In this document: positions 1 through 9,749 of the stretch, piece by piece | How the letters are laid out: every line of letters starts with the position of its first letter | How positions within the stretch are numbered: the stretch's first letter is position 1 | Origin: Miscanthus floridulus | Lineage: Eukaryota > Streptophyta > Magnoliopsida > Poales > Poaceae | Direction of reading: 5' to 3' | NCBI RefSeq assembly: GCF_019320115.1 | Contig: NC_089586.1 | Span: forward strand, 1,957,388-2,021,387 | DNA: 64,000 bases | Notes under the pieces: model-generated | Database searches by the model: none | The model's input: only the letters and a program-made list of their open reading frames with translations | Told to the model about the DNA's origin: nothing | Made by a program: the position numbers and the translations under genes

Positions 1-1451
1 CTATTTAATGATGTGGCCGCTGGCTTCTTTGTTGCAGAGGATGTCACCAAGTGGGTACTCAGTGACTACTGCTATGTGGTCAGCATCAAAGTAGTGACAG
101 AGCTTTTGGGATGTGATCAGGATGACATACATCAGCTTCTGGACCTATGGGTAGTGAGTCTTAGACTCGTTTAGGACCTCGCTGATGAAGTAGACTAGGC
201 GCTGGACTTTGCATGTGTGTCTGACCTCTTCCCGTTCAACAACGATGGCAGTGCTGACTACTCGGTTGGTCGTTGTGATGTAGATTAGTAGGGTTTCATC
301 CTTTTGGGGGGCGGTCATGATTGAAGGTGTGGTGAGGAATCGCTTGAGCTCGGCAAATGCCATGTCAGCGTCCTTCGACCAGACAAATTTCTCTTGAGCC
401 TTGAGTAGCTTGAAGAAGGGCAGTCCCTTTTCACCCAGACGAGATATGAAACGACTTAAAGCCACCATGCACCCCGTTAGCTTCTGGACGTCCTTGACGT
501 AGGTCGATGGCTTCATGTTGGTCACCACCGCTATCTTCTCTGGGTTGGCTTCGATGCCGTAGTGACTGACGATGTTGCCTAGCAGGATACCGAATGGAAC
601 ACCAAAAATGTGCTTAGTGGGATTCAGCTTCCATCGGTATACTTTCAGGGCTTTGAAAACTTCGATGATGTCAGCGATGAAGGTGTTGGCGGTGTTAGAC
701 TTAACTACCACATCATTGATGTAAGCCTCAACATTCTTTCCAATCTGGTCCTTGAGGTAGTGCTGGATGGCTCTTTCATATGCTGCACCCACGTTCTTGA
801 GCCCAAAGGACATGGTCATGTAGCAGTAGGCGCCAAAGGGCATAATGAACGATGTCTTGATCGGGTCTTCTTCCTTTAGCGCAATCTAGTGATAAGCAGA
901 GTAGTAATCTAAAAAGCATAGGAGCTCATAGCTGACTGTAGAATCTATGACCTCATCAATGCGGGGTAGGCCAAAGGGGTCTTTAGGGTAGTGTTTGTTG
1001 AGATTTGTATAATCAACGCACATTCTCCATTCTTTGTTTTTTTCGTACAAGAACCAGGTTGGTTAACCACACCATATGATACACCTCTTTAATAAAACCG
1101 GCAGCTAAGAGCCAAGATATTTCTACCCTAATGGCCTCCTTTTTGTCTTGCGTGAATCGTCGAAGCTTTTGCTTGATCGGCTTGGCGGTCACCGAGACGT
1201 TTATGGAGTGCTCGATCAGCTCTCGAGGCACACCGAGCATGTCCATAGGTTTCCACGTGAACACATCGACATGCTCCCTTAGTAAGCTAATGACCGCATC
1301 TTCCTATTTAGGTTTGAGGCCAGACCTGATCCGAGTAGTCTTAGACTGGTCGTCGGGAACGAGGGACACTTCCTTCACCTCCTTGGACTTGGTTGATGCT
1401 CGAGCGTGTAACAACTCTGGTGTTATGAGCTCGTTTAGCGCTACGATTTAG
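1..1451 (-). pseudogene. Ty3/gypsy pol fragment (reverse transcriptase to RNase H), decayed
   Basis: On the minus strand, 1264-1013 encodes the start of a reverse transcriptase domain (the segment around VPRELIEHSINV and AAGFIKEV). After an interruption, 843-145 encodes the palm and thumb (MTMSFGLKNVGAAYERAI, then LNPTKHIFGV) and the start of RNase H. These are standard Ty3/gypsy motifs. The catalytic YxDD box reads YIND, so the first aspartate is replaced by asparagine. The frame is broken between the two pieces, and neither integrase nor an LTR is visible on the left because the window starts inside the element. The segment is a dead remnant. I cannot assign a lineage safely. Its 5' part was probably also disturbed by the neighbouring solo LTR insertion. 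Confidence 0.85.
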
Positions 1452-1579
1452 GCCTAAGAAAAAATTTCAAAACAAGTTTCTTGGATTTTTGATTTAAAAC
1501 ATACTCGACGTGATGAGCGAATCCCGTGTGACTTAGTTTTGTGGACTCAAATAAACACCCAAGTTAAATTACTCAGTGC

Positions 1580-3488
1580 TGAAAGGTCCTAATGGCTAGA
1601 GGGGGGTGAATAGCCTAATAAAAATTTCTACAACAACACTTAGCAAACCGGTTAGACAATTATGAGGCAAAGCAAGTGTTGCGCTAGCATACTAAAATTG
1701 CAAGCCACCTACCACAATTCTAGTTGATATAGTTAGCTATGTCACTACACTAAGTTAGTGTGCTCTCAAAGGCTAACTAAAGAGCCACACTAACCAAACT
1801 AATAAGCTCTCACAACTAGCTACACTAAATAGCTTGACAACTAGTTTGCGGTAATGTAAAGAGAGTGAGCAAGATAGTTATACCGTCATGTCGAGGAGTG
1901 AACCAATCAATCACAAGAATCAATAGCAATGAAGACCAATCACCTCAGAATCAAATGATGAACACAATGACTTTTTTACCAAGGTTCACTTGCTTGCCGA
2001 CAGGCTACTCCTCATTGTGGCAATTCACTCACTTAGAGGTTCACGCGCTAATTGGTATCACATGCCAAACCCTTAATAGGGTGCTGCACAACCAACACAA
2101 GATGAGGATCACACAAGCTACGAGCAATCCACTAGAGTACCTTTTGGCTCTCCATCGGGAAAGGTCAAGAACCCCTCACAATCACCACGATCGGAGCTGG
2201 ACACAATCACCAACCTCCGCTCGACGATCCTTGCTGCTCCAAGCTATCTAGGTGGCAGCAACCACCAAGAGTAACAAGCAAACTCGGTAGCGAAACATGA
2301 ACACCAAGTGCCTCTAGATGCAAATACTCAAGCAATGCACTTGGATTCCCTCCCAATCTCACAATGATGATGAATCAATGATAGAGATGAGTGGGAAGGC
2401 TTTGGATAAGCTTACAAGGTGGCTATATCAATGCAAATAGCCAAGAGAGTGAGCTTGAACCAGCCATGGGGCTTAAATAGAAGCCCCCACAAAATAGAGC
2501 CATTGTACCCCTTCACTGGGCACAACACGAGGTGACCGGATGCTCCAGTCATATTGACCGGACGCTGGACCTCAGTGTCTGGTCACGCGATGCATGTCAT
2601 GTGTCCCCTCTCTTCAAATGTTGATCGCCCAATCTCAATAGTCAAGTGATGGCCGGACGCAGCAGCTCAAAGTGACCGGACGCTGAACCCCAGCGTTCGG
2701 TCGTTTCCAGTAAGCATCCAGAGACGACTTATCATGACCGGACGTGTCCGGTCATACATGACCAGACACACCCAGCGTCTGATCACACAGTGACTCCCCT
2801 ATGTGCTGCCACATCAGTAGGACTAGACGCAACCCTCTAGCATCCGGTCACTAAGTGACCCAGCGTCTGGTTAGAGACCGATGCCAGCGTCATCATGCTT
2901 CACCTGACCAGACGCATCAGTCCTAACAAGACCAGCGTCCGGTCACTTACAGTGACCTCCATCTTTTTGTCTAGGGCGCTGGTGGCACCGTTGGACTGTC
3001 CGCACTGTATGAGTGGACACTCCGCCGGTGAAGTTTCTAACCCTTGCTCAAAGGTGCCAACCACCAAGTGTATCACCTTGTGCACATGTGTTAGCATATT
3101 TTCACAAACATTTTCAAGGGTGTTAGCACTCCACTAGATCCTAAATGCATATGCAATGAGTTAGAGCATCTAGTGGCACTTTGATAGCTGCATTTCGATA
3201 TGAGTTTCACCCCTCTTAATCGATCCTAAATGTGATCACACTCACTAAGTGTCTCGATCACCAAAACAAAATGGCTCCTACAATTTATACCTTTGCCTTG
3301 AGCCTTTTGTTTTTCTCTTTCTTCTTTTCAAGTCAAGCACTTGATCATCACCATGGCATCTCCATCATCATGTCATGATCTTCATTTGCTTCACCATTTG
3401 GAATGTACTACCTATCTCATGATCACTTGATAAACTAGGTTAGCACTTAGGGTTTCATCAATTCACCAAAACCAAACTAGAGCTTTCA
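1580..3488 (-). repeat. Solo LTR (about 1.9 kb) with near-perfect target-site duplication
   Basis: Read on the minus strand the unit begins TGAAAGCTCTAG (3488) and ends GGACCTTTCA (1580), so it has TG...CA ends with a short inverted repeat TGAAAG/CTTTCA. The flanking five bases are AGTGC (1575-1579) and AATGC (3489-3493), a target-site duplication with one mismatch. No coding region or second copy lies next to it, so I read it as a solo LTR left by LTR-LTR recombination. The stretch reading CCCCCCTCTAG near its 3' end resembles long grass copia (SIRE-type) LTRs, but that lineage assignment is inference. A spurious open frame at 1865-2251 has no recognisable protein. Confidence 0.75.
2520..2960. 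repeat. Cluster of GACCGGACG / GCGTCCGGTC motifs inside the solo LTR
   Basis: Within about 440 bases the motif GACCGGACG, its reverse complement GCGTCCGGTC and close variants recur more than ten times at irregular spacing and in both orientations. They can pair locally as hairpins. There is no coding frame across them. Confidence 0.7.
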
Positions 3489-3779
3489 AATGCATAAAGA
3501 TATTTAGGAATGTCGAACGACGATGCTGGCGAACGGTTTGTTCTATTAGATTAAGCATGAAAAGCAACTTTTATAAATAAAATAAAATCCATTAATAAGT
3601 AAATAAAATGATATATATAGACATACTCACGTGTTTATTTTGATAAGCATGCTCAGTTGAAAAGCTTTGGTCTAGTGACATGTTTAAGTTTACGTATAGA
3701 CTCATTTTAGTCCCTACATAAATTGATAACGTACCTACAATAGCTGCTGTCTTGACCGCCTGAATCACCCAAATATTGC
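3489..3779. other. AT-rich spacer right of the solo LTR, no gene seen
   Basis: About 290 AT-rich bases follow the LTR target duplication. I see no coding frame of interest, no repeat unit and no RNA gene. Confidence 0.5.
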
Positions 3780-5220
3780 ATCGCGCCGCGCCATCAAGTC
3801 GGTTGCTTGCTTTTTCTTTTTCCCTGTCTGCTTCTGTGCCGTGCCATAGCGCGTGGAGCATGTGGCCCGACTCTTGCCACACCTTGTCCACTCCCTGCCT
3901 GTACTGGCACCAGCACCGGCCATGCTGTGCCGTGCGCCCATATCCCTTGCCCTGTCATTGACACTGTCGTGGCCCACTACCGCTGTTGTCTCGCTGGTTT
4001 GTGCACTCTCTTTCTCTCCCTTTCTTTTCTTCAACCGAGAGGAGGCATTCTAGCTCCTGTCCGCTAGAGTCCCTCCTCCTTTCCCTGCTCCTCACAAGAG
4101 AGCACGTGCCACCCCTTTCTTCCCGTTCCAGAGCCGGGGTCTAGCTCCTGCTTTTCCCCCACGGCGCCGCTGCTGCTCCTCCGTGTGTAGCCCACAGCAA
4201 TCTCACCCTGGAACTCCGCCCGGCTCTCCTTCGCGAGCACCCATGCATCCCACACCGACGTCCCCTCTCCTCCCCCCTCTACCTTGGTCCACCGCTATGG
4301 CCAGGCACCCATGCCCCATAGCCTCTCCCATGCGCGAGCTCCTCGGTCGCGCTGGTCCTTCAGCGCCCTCCTTGGCGAGCTCCCACAATGCCCTCGGCCC
4401 CGCACGTAGCTCTGCCTCACTACACTGCCACGCGGTGAACCTCACCGGGGGTCGACTCTTGGTCATGCCCTCCTCTTTGGCCACACCTGCTCCTACACCT
4501 CACTCTTGACGCCGTCCGCGCTGGGAGCCACCGATGCTGCCACCGTGTTGCCGCAGTGCGCCCACTGGTGCCGCTCTTCCTTCCACACTGCTCGACCACC
4601 GTACGCGCATGTGTCCTTGGTCCCATGCTGTACCCGCTGCTCTACCCCTCAGTCGTGCCATTCCATCCTGCTCGACTGCTACGGTTCATGGCTGTCGCTG
4701 TCCGTGCCCCCTTGCCTGGCACGCCGCGACCACCGTGCCCTGGAGCGCCGCCGCTGCTCCATGGTGCCCGTGCACGTCTCCACCTCATCGCCACGCTGCC
4801 ATGCACTGGTGCCCCTCCTCTTCTTCCCCGCATCGCGCGTCCCCGCTGTGGCCACGCCTCGCGTCATCGTCGTCCGGCCCCCTCACGGGTGCGCGCACGC
4901 ACGTGAACCCCATGGTGTTTCCCCTCCGCGGCTGCTCCCGTTCCTCCATGTAGCACCGGAACCGCTCCACCTCTGTGCTCAGCCATCGCCGCTGCCATGC
5001 ATCCGCTGTCGCGTGCATACGTGGCCAGGGTGCCGTGGGCCAAATTTGGCCATGCCATCGGCGCTCGCGTGCACGGCCAGGTCCGCCGTTGCCCCGCGAC
5101 TAGTTTTCCACCGTCGTCATGCCCGCCCCGACCGGGATTGACCACCGGCCGGAGCTCCTCTGTTCCTCCATTCATAGAAGAAGAGGAGAAGGTGAGAAGG
5201 TTAAAGTAGAATTCAATTTT
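3780..5220. other. GC-rich, C-biased stretch with many overlapping open frames, no recognisable gene
   Basis: The + strand is strongly C-rich, with many CGCCGCTGC-like and TCCCCTCC-like runs, and all frames stay open for 60 to 210 codons because stop codons are rare. The predicted products are Pro/Ala/Ser/His/Cys-rich with no domain I recognise. No splice-consistent exon series was found. It could be a promoter or first-exon fragment captured by a transposon, or the untranslated leader of a retroelement. I infer no function. Confidence 0.4.
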
Positions 5221-6243
5221 TGGATCTGAATGCAAAACCTATGACTAAAATGAATAGTGTCAACAGTCGTAACGTGAACTAGGAAGACAACATGTCCTCT
5301 TTTGCAAATAGACATCCGCACTGGGCCGGCCTGTAGCCGTCGCTGGGCCGTCGGCTGTTCAAGCCCTAGCCGCGTGGGCCGTGCTCGCGCCCCACCTGCC
5401 TGGGCTACATTGCCACTAGACCAGGCCGAACAGGCCGTTGGGCCGATAGGGGGTTGTTGCCGGCCTTTCCATTTTCCAAATATGTTTCCAATATAGGGTT
5501 CTGGTTAACTCGTAAAATCAATATACAGTGGTAGAGGAATCCAAAAATTGTGAAACCAATTTTGTTAGTCTCCTAAAATCATGATCTACCTATTAGTATA
5601 TTTTGTTCACATAGTTTGATAATATTCTTGGAAGCTATATAGTTAATTTAAGGTATTTAATATGGTAAAAAGATAACTTGTAGGAATTGTTGTGATAAAT
5701 TGGTAATAGTGTTGGATCTATAATTTCTACAATAGGCTCCTAGCAATATTAGGTACTCACTGTAATTTTTGTAGTTCCAGAATAATTGGTTTGCTAAATA
5801 GATAATGATGTCCTATCGCAAATAAAGATTAAATTGATAGAATAGAATAAAGAAACAACTTGGGTTTGATAATGCCTTATTTGACAACATGGATACGTAG
5901 ACCAGCGTTAGAGCTATATCGTTAGCTTGTGAGGCGTGATCGAATTTCTAAGCATTTCGGTTGTTATTGGTTTGCATTTGCATCAATGCATATCATATAG
6001 GTACGATGATGGATCAACAGATCAATTCAAGGATGATTGGGAATCCAAAGATGGTGTAATGGTATTCTCTCCAGGAGATGATGCAATGGGCTTTCTATCC
6101 AGTTGTTGGTAGATGATCTGAAGATGGAGAAACTAACTTTTAATATATATCTTACCTAGGCAAGCCCCGGTGCATAACCCCTACTTTTCTATAGTTTAAA
6201 TTATATTGGTGCATTAAGTTTAAGGAGTTGAATGAAACCCACT

Positions 6244-6316
<73 letters not shown>

Positions 6317-7615
6317 TTATCCTATGAGTCTTACTAGTATGACAGGATTGTGTAAAGTGCTATGCTACAAGACTCCGGTAGAAGTTGAGTGATTGCCTGT
6401 CACTCGCGAGAGATAGGAAATATATTACTGTATTACCATCACTTGGAAAATATAAAAATGGTGGAAATTAAAATGGTGACCGGGCAGGGATATGGTTTGG
6501 GTATTGGTGGGTGTAAGAGGTTGTGTCGCCGTGGACGCGGAGCATAGCTTAGCTACACTGCTTTCTCTGTCTATGTCGGTTAAGGACCGGTCATTGCATA
6601 AGACTTGAGGCAAGTCACAGACTTATTATCCCGAGCACATACTTAGGTATGGGCGCTTGAAAGACTTGTTGCTCTCTTGTTGTGGGTTCTGGCTCTTTTC
6701 GAACCGACTGTCAGGGTTTCATTTTGCTGGAGGAGGTCCTTGCACCGCACTGAGTCCGGGACTCAGGGGTGGGGGCTTGGAGTCCTAGTTTGGATGGGGA
6801 CCTAGGAACCTAGGACAGGAGGGTGATTTGTGGGTCCTACTTGTGCCTTAGGTACAAGCAGGGCATGTGTTTTCGGGGTACCCAGTTGGGGGCATTGATT
6901 CATGGATCGCCGGACAATTCGGTACGGCTTGTTTTGTACCTAGCACCGTAGTAAGAACTAAAGGTGAAAGATGAAAGATGGAAAAAGGAAATCTAATTGC
7001 TTACCACCTGCTTGAAAGTAGCATAGGTGCTTACATAGAATGGTTAGTTAATGAACCAATGCGGCTATTAATAAAAATCGAATATAAGGACACACTTTTA
7101 GTAATGCTTCCTGCAGATGCAATAAACCCACAAGCCAGATAGCCTTGCATATCCTTGGAGTCTTTTCTTTCCTCCTATCGGGTAAGTCTTGCTGAGTACA
7201 ATTGAGTACTTAGGGTTTTATTCCCCCTGTTGCAGGTGACAGGTGGAGGCTTGAGCTGACCTTTGTGTGTGGATTCCTCCTGGTGGGCTCAGAGAGGATT
7301 TTCTTTACACTGCGATCGTAGTTTTTATTTATAAATCTTACTAAATGTTTTTACAAATGAAAGTTTTATAATCTGTTGTCCTAGTTCACATATCAATGCT
7401 TCATCATGTCATGTTTAGATAATTATTTCCACTGTAATTCTAATAACATGTTTGTATTCTACTGTTAACTTAAATTGTTCATAACTCTGATAATATGATT
7501 ACACTCCACTGTTATAACAATAAATATTATACTCTGATATTGTATTAAAAGTGATGTAAGAAATGGTTAAGAATGCTGTAAGCTTTATTCTGTCATTTGT
7601 GATCCTGATGTAAAA
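5221..7615 (+). repeat. LTR-like non-coding DNA of a grass Ty3/gypsy element (fragment)
   Basis: This AT-rich 2.4-kb stretch lacks genes and carries sequence typical of long grass gypsy LTRs: the AATCCAAAAATTGTGAAACC block near 5532, the GGCAAGCCCCGGTGCATA block near 6159, and the TTGCTGAGTACAATTGAGTAC block near 7190 followed by CCCCTGTTGCAGGTGACAGG. I recognise the style of these blocks from grass repeats but cannot prove LTR boundaries. No TG...CA ends with target duplication were located. The pseudogene that follows may belong to the same element. Confidence 0.5.
6247..6314. repeat. (AT)n microsatellite
   Basis: Uninterrupted AT dinucleotide run of 68 bases inside the LTR-like region. 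Confidence 0.97.
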
Positions 7616-8236
7616 ATGTGGATTTTTGGGTTCTCCCCTGCGGTGTGTCCAACGGAACTGAGTAATTTGGTGTTCTCACTTGGGTTTGAGGGCCGTGAGT
7701 ATGAGGAGCATGGCACCGAGCGGTGTGAGGTTACCGTCTACATCGGGAAGAGTGAAGAGTTCCCCGACCTCACTGAAGCCTGGAGTGTGACTGCAACTAG
7801 GTTTAGCTTCATCAACACCTATCAGGTTGTGGCCCGTAAAGCCTTGTGGTACCTCTGCTAGATCTATGAAGAGTCCATTGCCCGTACCCCCATGAGGTTC
7901 TTTCCACCTTTGGATAAGAATCAATGGACATGGAGGGCTTGCATAGAGGCCTTGCAAGGACAAGAGTCGCAAGAATATAGTCCTACCATGGTGCACTTGA
8001 CCACATACCTGCTTGCTCTGGATGAGTAGTATGATCAGCAAGCCTTGGAACTGAGGATCTGCCTTCGATGGGCCGAGGAAGCCGAGATCTTCACTCGAAT
8101 GCTCTAGGTGCAACTTGCCGAAGAGCATGCCAGTGCTGCAGCTGCTGAGAGTCGAGAGACTGCCATGTCGAAAGCTCTGAAGAAGGCTGAAGATCGACAT
8201 GTCCATCAGCTGTGGGAGGCCTATCTTGTCACTAGG
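7616..8236 (+). pseudogene. Truncated pseudogene of an unidentified grass repeat-associated protein
   Basis: A single frame from 7616 to 8236 encodes about 207 codons interrupted by three TAG stops (7859-7861, 8027-8029, 8105-8107). Otherwise it reads as a continuous protein, for example EYEEHGTERCEVTVYIGK, then RTPMRFFPP, then an Ala/Glu-rich helical segment (QLAEEHASAAAAESRETA). It resembles a hypothetical protein family common in maize and sorghum repeats whose function I do not know. From memory of that family each TAG stands where glutamine (CAG) is expected. The frame is cut at 8236 exactly where the Tat-type retrotransposon begins, so the element inserted into this already repetitive locus. 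The other half would lie beyond the assembly gap. Confidence 0.6.
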
Positions 8237-9148
8237 TGTTGATGCAAAAGTGGATCTGCAAACACAAAGGGCTAATACCCGAATCGATATCCAAAGCGTG
8301 CCAGTCGATTTGACCTGCTAATCGACAAGGATGAAGATACGAACACTTTGGTCCTGACAACAGCGATACGCCCGGAAGTCACGGCCAAGAGGTGCTCACG
8401 CGGAACTCAAGAATCGCCGAAGGTCGCACTGAAACGATGCAGCTCGCCGAATCAATGAGAACTTGTAAAAAAGGAAAAATATGCAAATTGACGAAGTCGC
8501 CGAAAAGTAAGTAGATGCAAATAGGAGTAAAAATTGGTTTTGATATTGATTGATATTTCTATTACATTGCCCCTTACTCCATATTTATACCCTGATCTAA
8601 AGAGACACAACCAAACACAACTAGGACACCAATCCCATATCTAAGGAAACACGTGACCCTTACATGAATCATACCCTAACAAATATAGAAAAGGAAATCA
8701 ACTCCTATCTATTTCCCTGTCCGCCTCAATTACGATGGAAATCTCACCGTCCTCCTTCCCATCGGCATACTCCCTATTTCATCGGCAGTAGTCTTCAAGT
8801 CTTCCTTCATCGGCATACTCCCTGTTTCATCGGCAGTAGTCCTCAAGCCTCCCTTCATCGGCATACTCTCTGTTTCATCAGCAGTAGTCTTCAAGCCTCC
8901 CTTCATCGGCATACTCCATGTTTCATCGGCAGTAGTCCTCAAGCCTCCCTTCATCGGCATCGACAATAACACCTCCAACCTCATCGGCAACGCCCGAGTC
9001 CAAATCAACCTTTCCATCGACCATCACCAGCTATCGGCAACCATCTTTACAAACTGGCTTTCATCGGCTATCAAAGTATTCAATAACTTTCCCCTTGCCG
9101 ATTAGTCCACTCCGATTATTTTGACACGTGCAAAAAACGGTGTCAACA
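8237..9148 (-). repeat. 3' LTR of the Tat-type element (912 bp)
   Basis: Ends are TGTTGATGC at 8237 and GGTGTCAACA at 9148, a perfect six-base terminal inverted repeat TGTTGA/TCAACA. It aligns base for base with 19932-20838. The left flank CTAGG (8232-8236) would be one target duplication, but the right flank is in the gap and cannot be compared. It contains a four-copy 48-bp tandem array. Confidence 0.93.
8760..8958. repeat. 48-bp tandem repeat, four copies, in the LTR
   Basis: Copies start at 8760, 8808, 8856 and 8904, with a partial fifth at 8952. Each unit holds two ATCGGCA motifs, one starting CATCGGCATACTC and the other CATCGGCAGTAGTC, separated by about 20 bases. The open frame through it (IGSS...LHRHTPCF repeats) is an artefact of the tandem array. 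Confidence 0.92.
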
Positions 9149-9165
9149 CATGCCCCCCAATTTCG
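9149..9165 (-). other. Polypurine tract of the Tat-type element
   Basis: Read on the minus strand, the bases just before the 3' LTR are AAATTGGGGGGCATG, followed directly by TGTTGACACC of the LTR. A G-rich tract in this position is the expected primer for plus-strand synthesis. Its presence here confirms the minus orientation of the element. Confidence 0.65.
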
Positions 9166-9578
9166 GAGTATAAAACCATTAATGCTCCGAAATTTACTCC
9201 AGACAACGCTTGCCTTTGCCCGATTACCGTAACTCATTCTCCAAGCCAAAACTTGACTTATTATCAAATCCAATCAAATCTAATCTTGATTCACGCACTT
9301 CAGTAAATATCGCACAATCGCCAACCACTCTTGCCTTGATTATGGTTAAGATACCGAAACAATAACCCATCGGCAAGATCTTAACATGATAATGCTGCCA
9401 TTTTCAGAATTAAAATATCATGTATCGATATCCCCTCCAAGTCATGATTACTTGTCATCAACTCATCTATACAATCCCCTGATTATCGCGCGAACAGTTA
9501 CCATATCCCTCTGAACCGCCTTGACCTATATGCGCACGACATAGAGATAAGTCCAAAATACCCTTATTCCGGGCGGCT

Positions 9579-9586
9579 TATAAATA
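9579..9586 (+). promoter_or_regulatory. TATA box for the antisense gene
   Basis: TATAAATA lies at 9579-9586 in the spacer between the 3' LTR and the antisense gene, about 165 bases before its proposed first ATG (9750). A transcription start about 30 bases downstream would give a leader of about 140 bases. This suggests the antisense gene has its own promoter inside the retrotransposon. Confidence 0.5.
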
Positions 9587-9749
9587 GATTTCTCCGGAAC
9601 CCTCATTTTCTACCTTTAGCCTCCAATCCTTGGCATTCTCTCTCTCCGGCGGCGACTCCAACGAACAACCGCGCGACCTCAACCAACAAGAACCCTTCTC
9701 CGATGCTAACTTCAAGTTTCCGGCTCGTACCTCCACCTTCCTCAAGACA

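Noticed and set aside
4183..5141. Several overlapping ORFs of 70-211 codons on both strands
   Set aside because: All frames are open because of base composition. The products are low-complexity without recognisable domains.
8756..8960. CRISPR-like array of regular repeats
   Set aside because: The repeats are contiguous 48-bp tandem units with no unique spacers, inside an LTR of a plant genome.
8664..8969. 101-codon ORF with a repeated IGSS...LHRHTPCF pattern (and its sister at 20359-20664)
   Set aside because: It is the translation of the 48-bp tandem array in the LTR. The frame breaks in the second LTR copy, so it is not a protein gene.
9149..9162. Reading this as the region after a 5' LTR of a plus-strand element
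   Set aside because: All pol domains are on the minus strand, and the G-rich tract fits a polypurine tract for the minus orientation.
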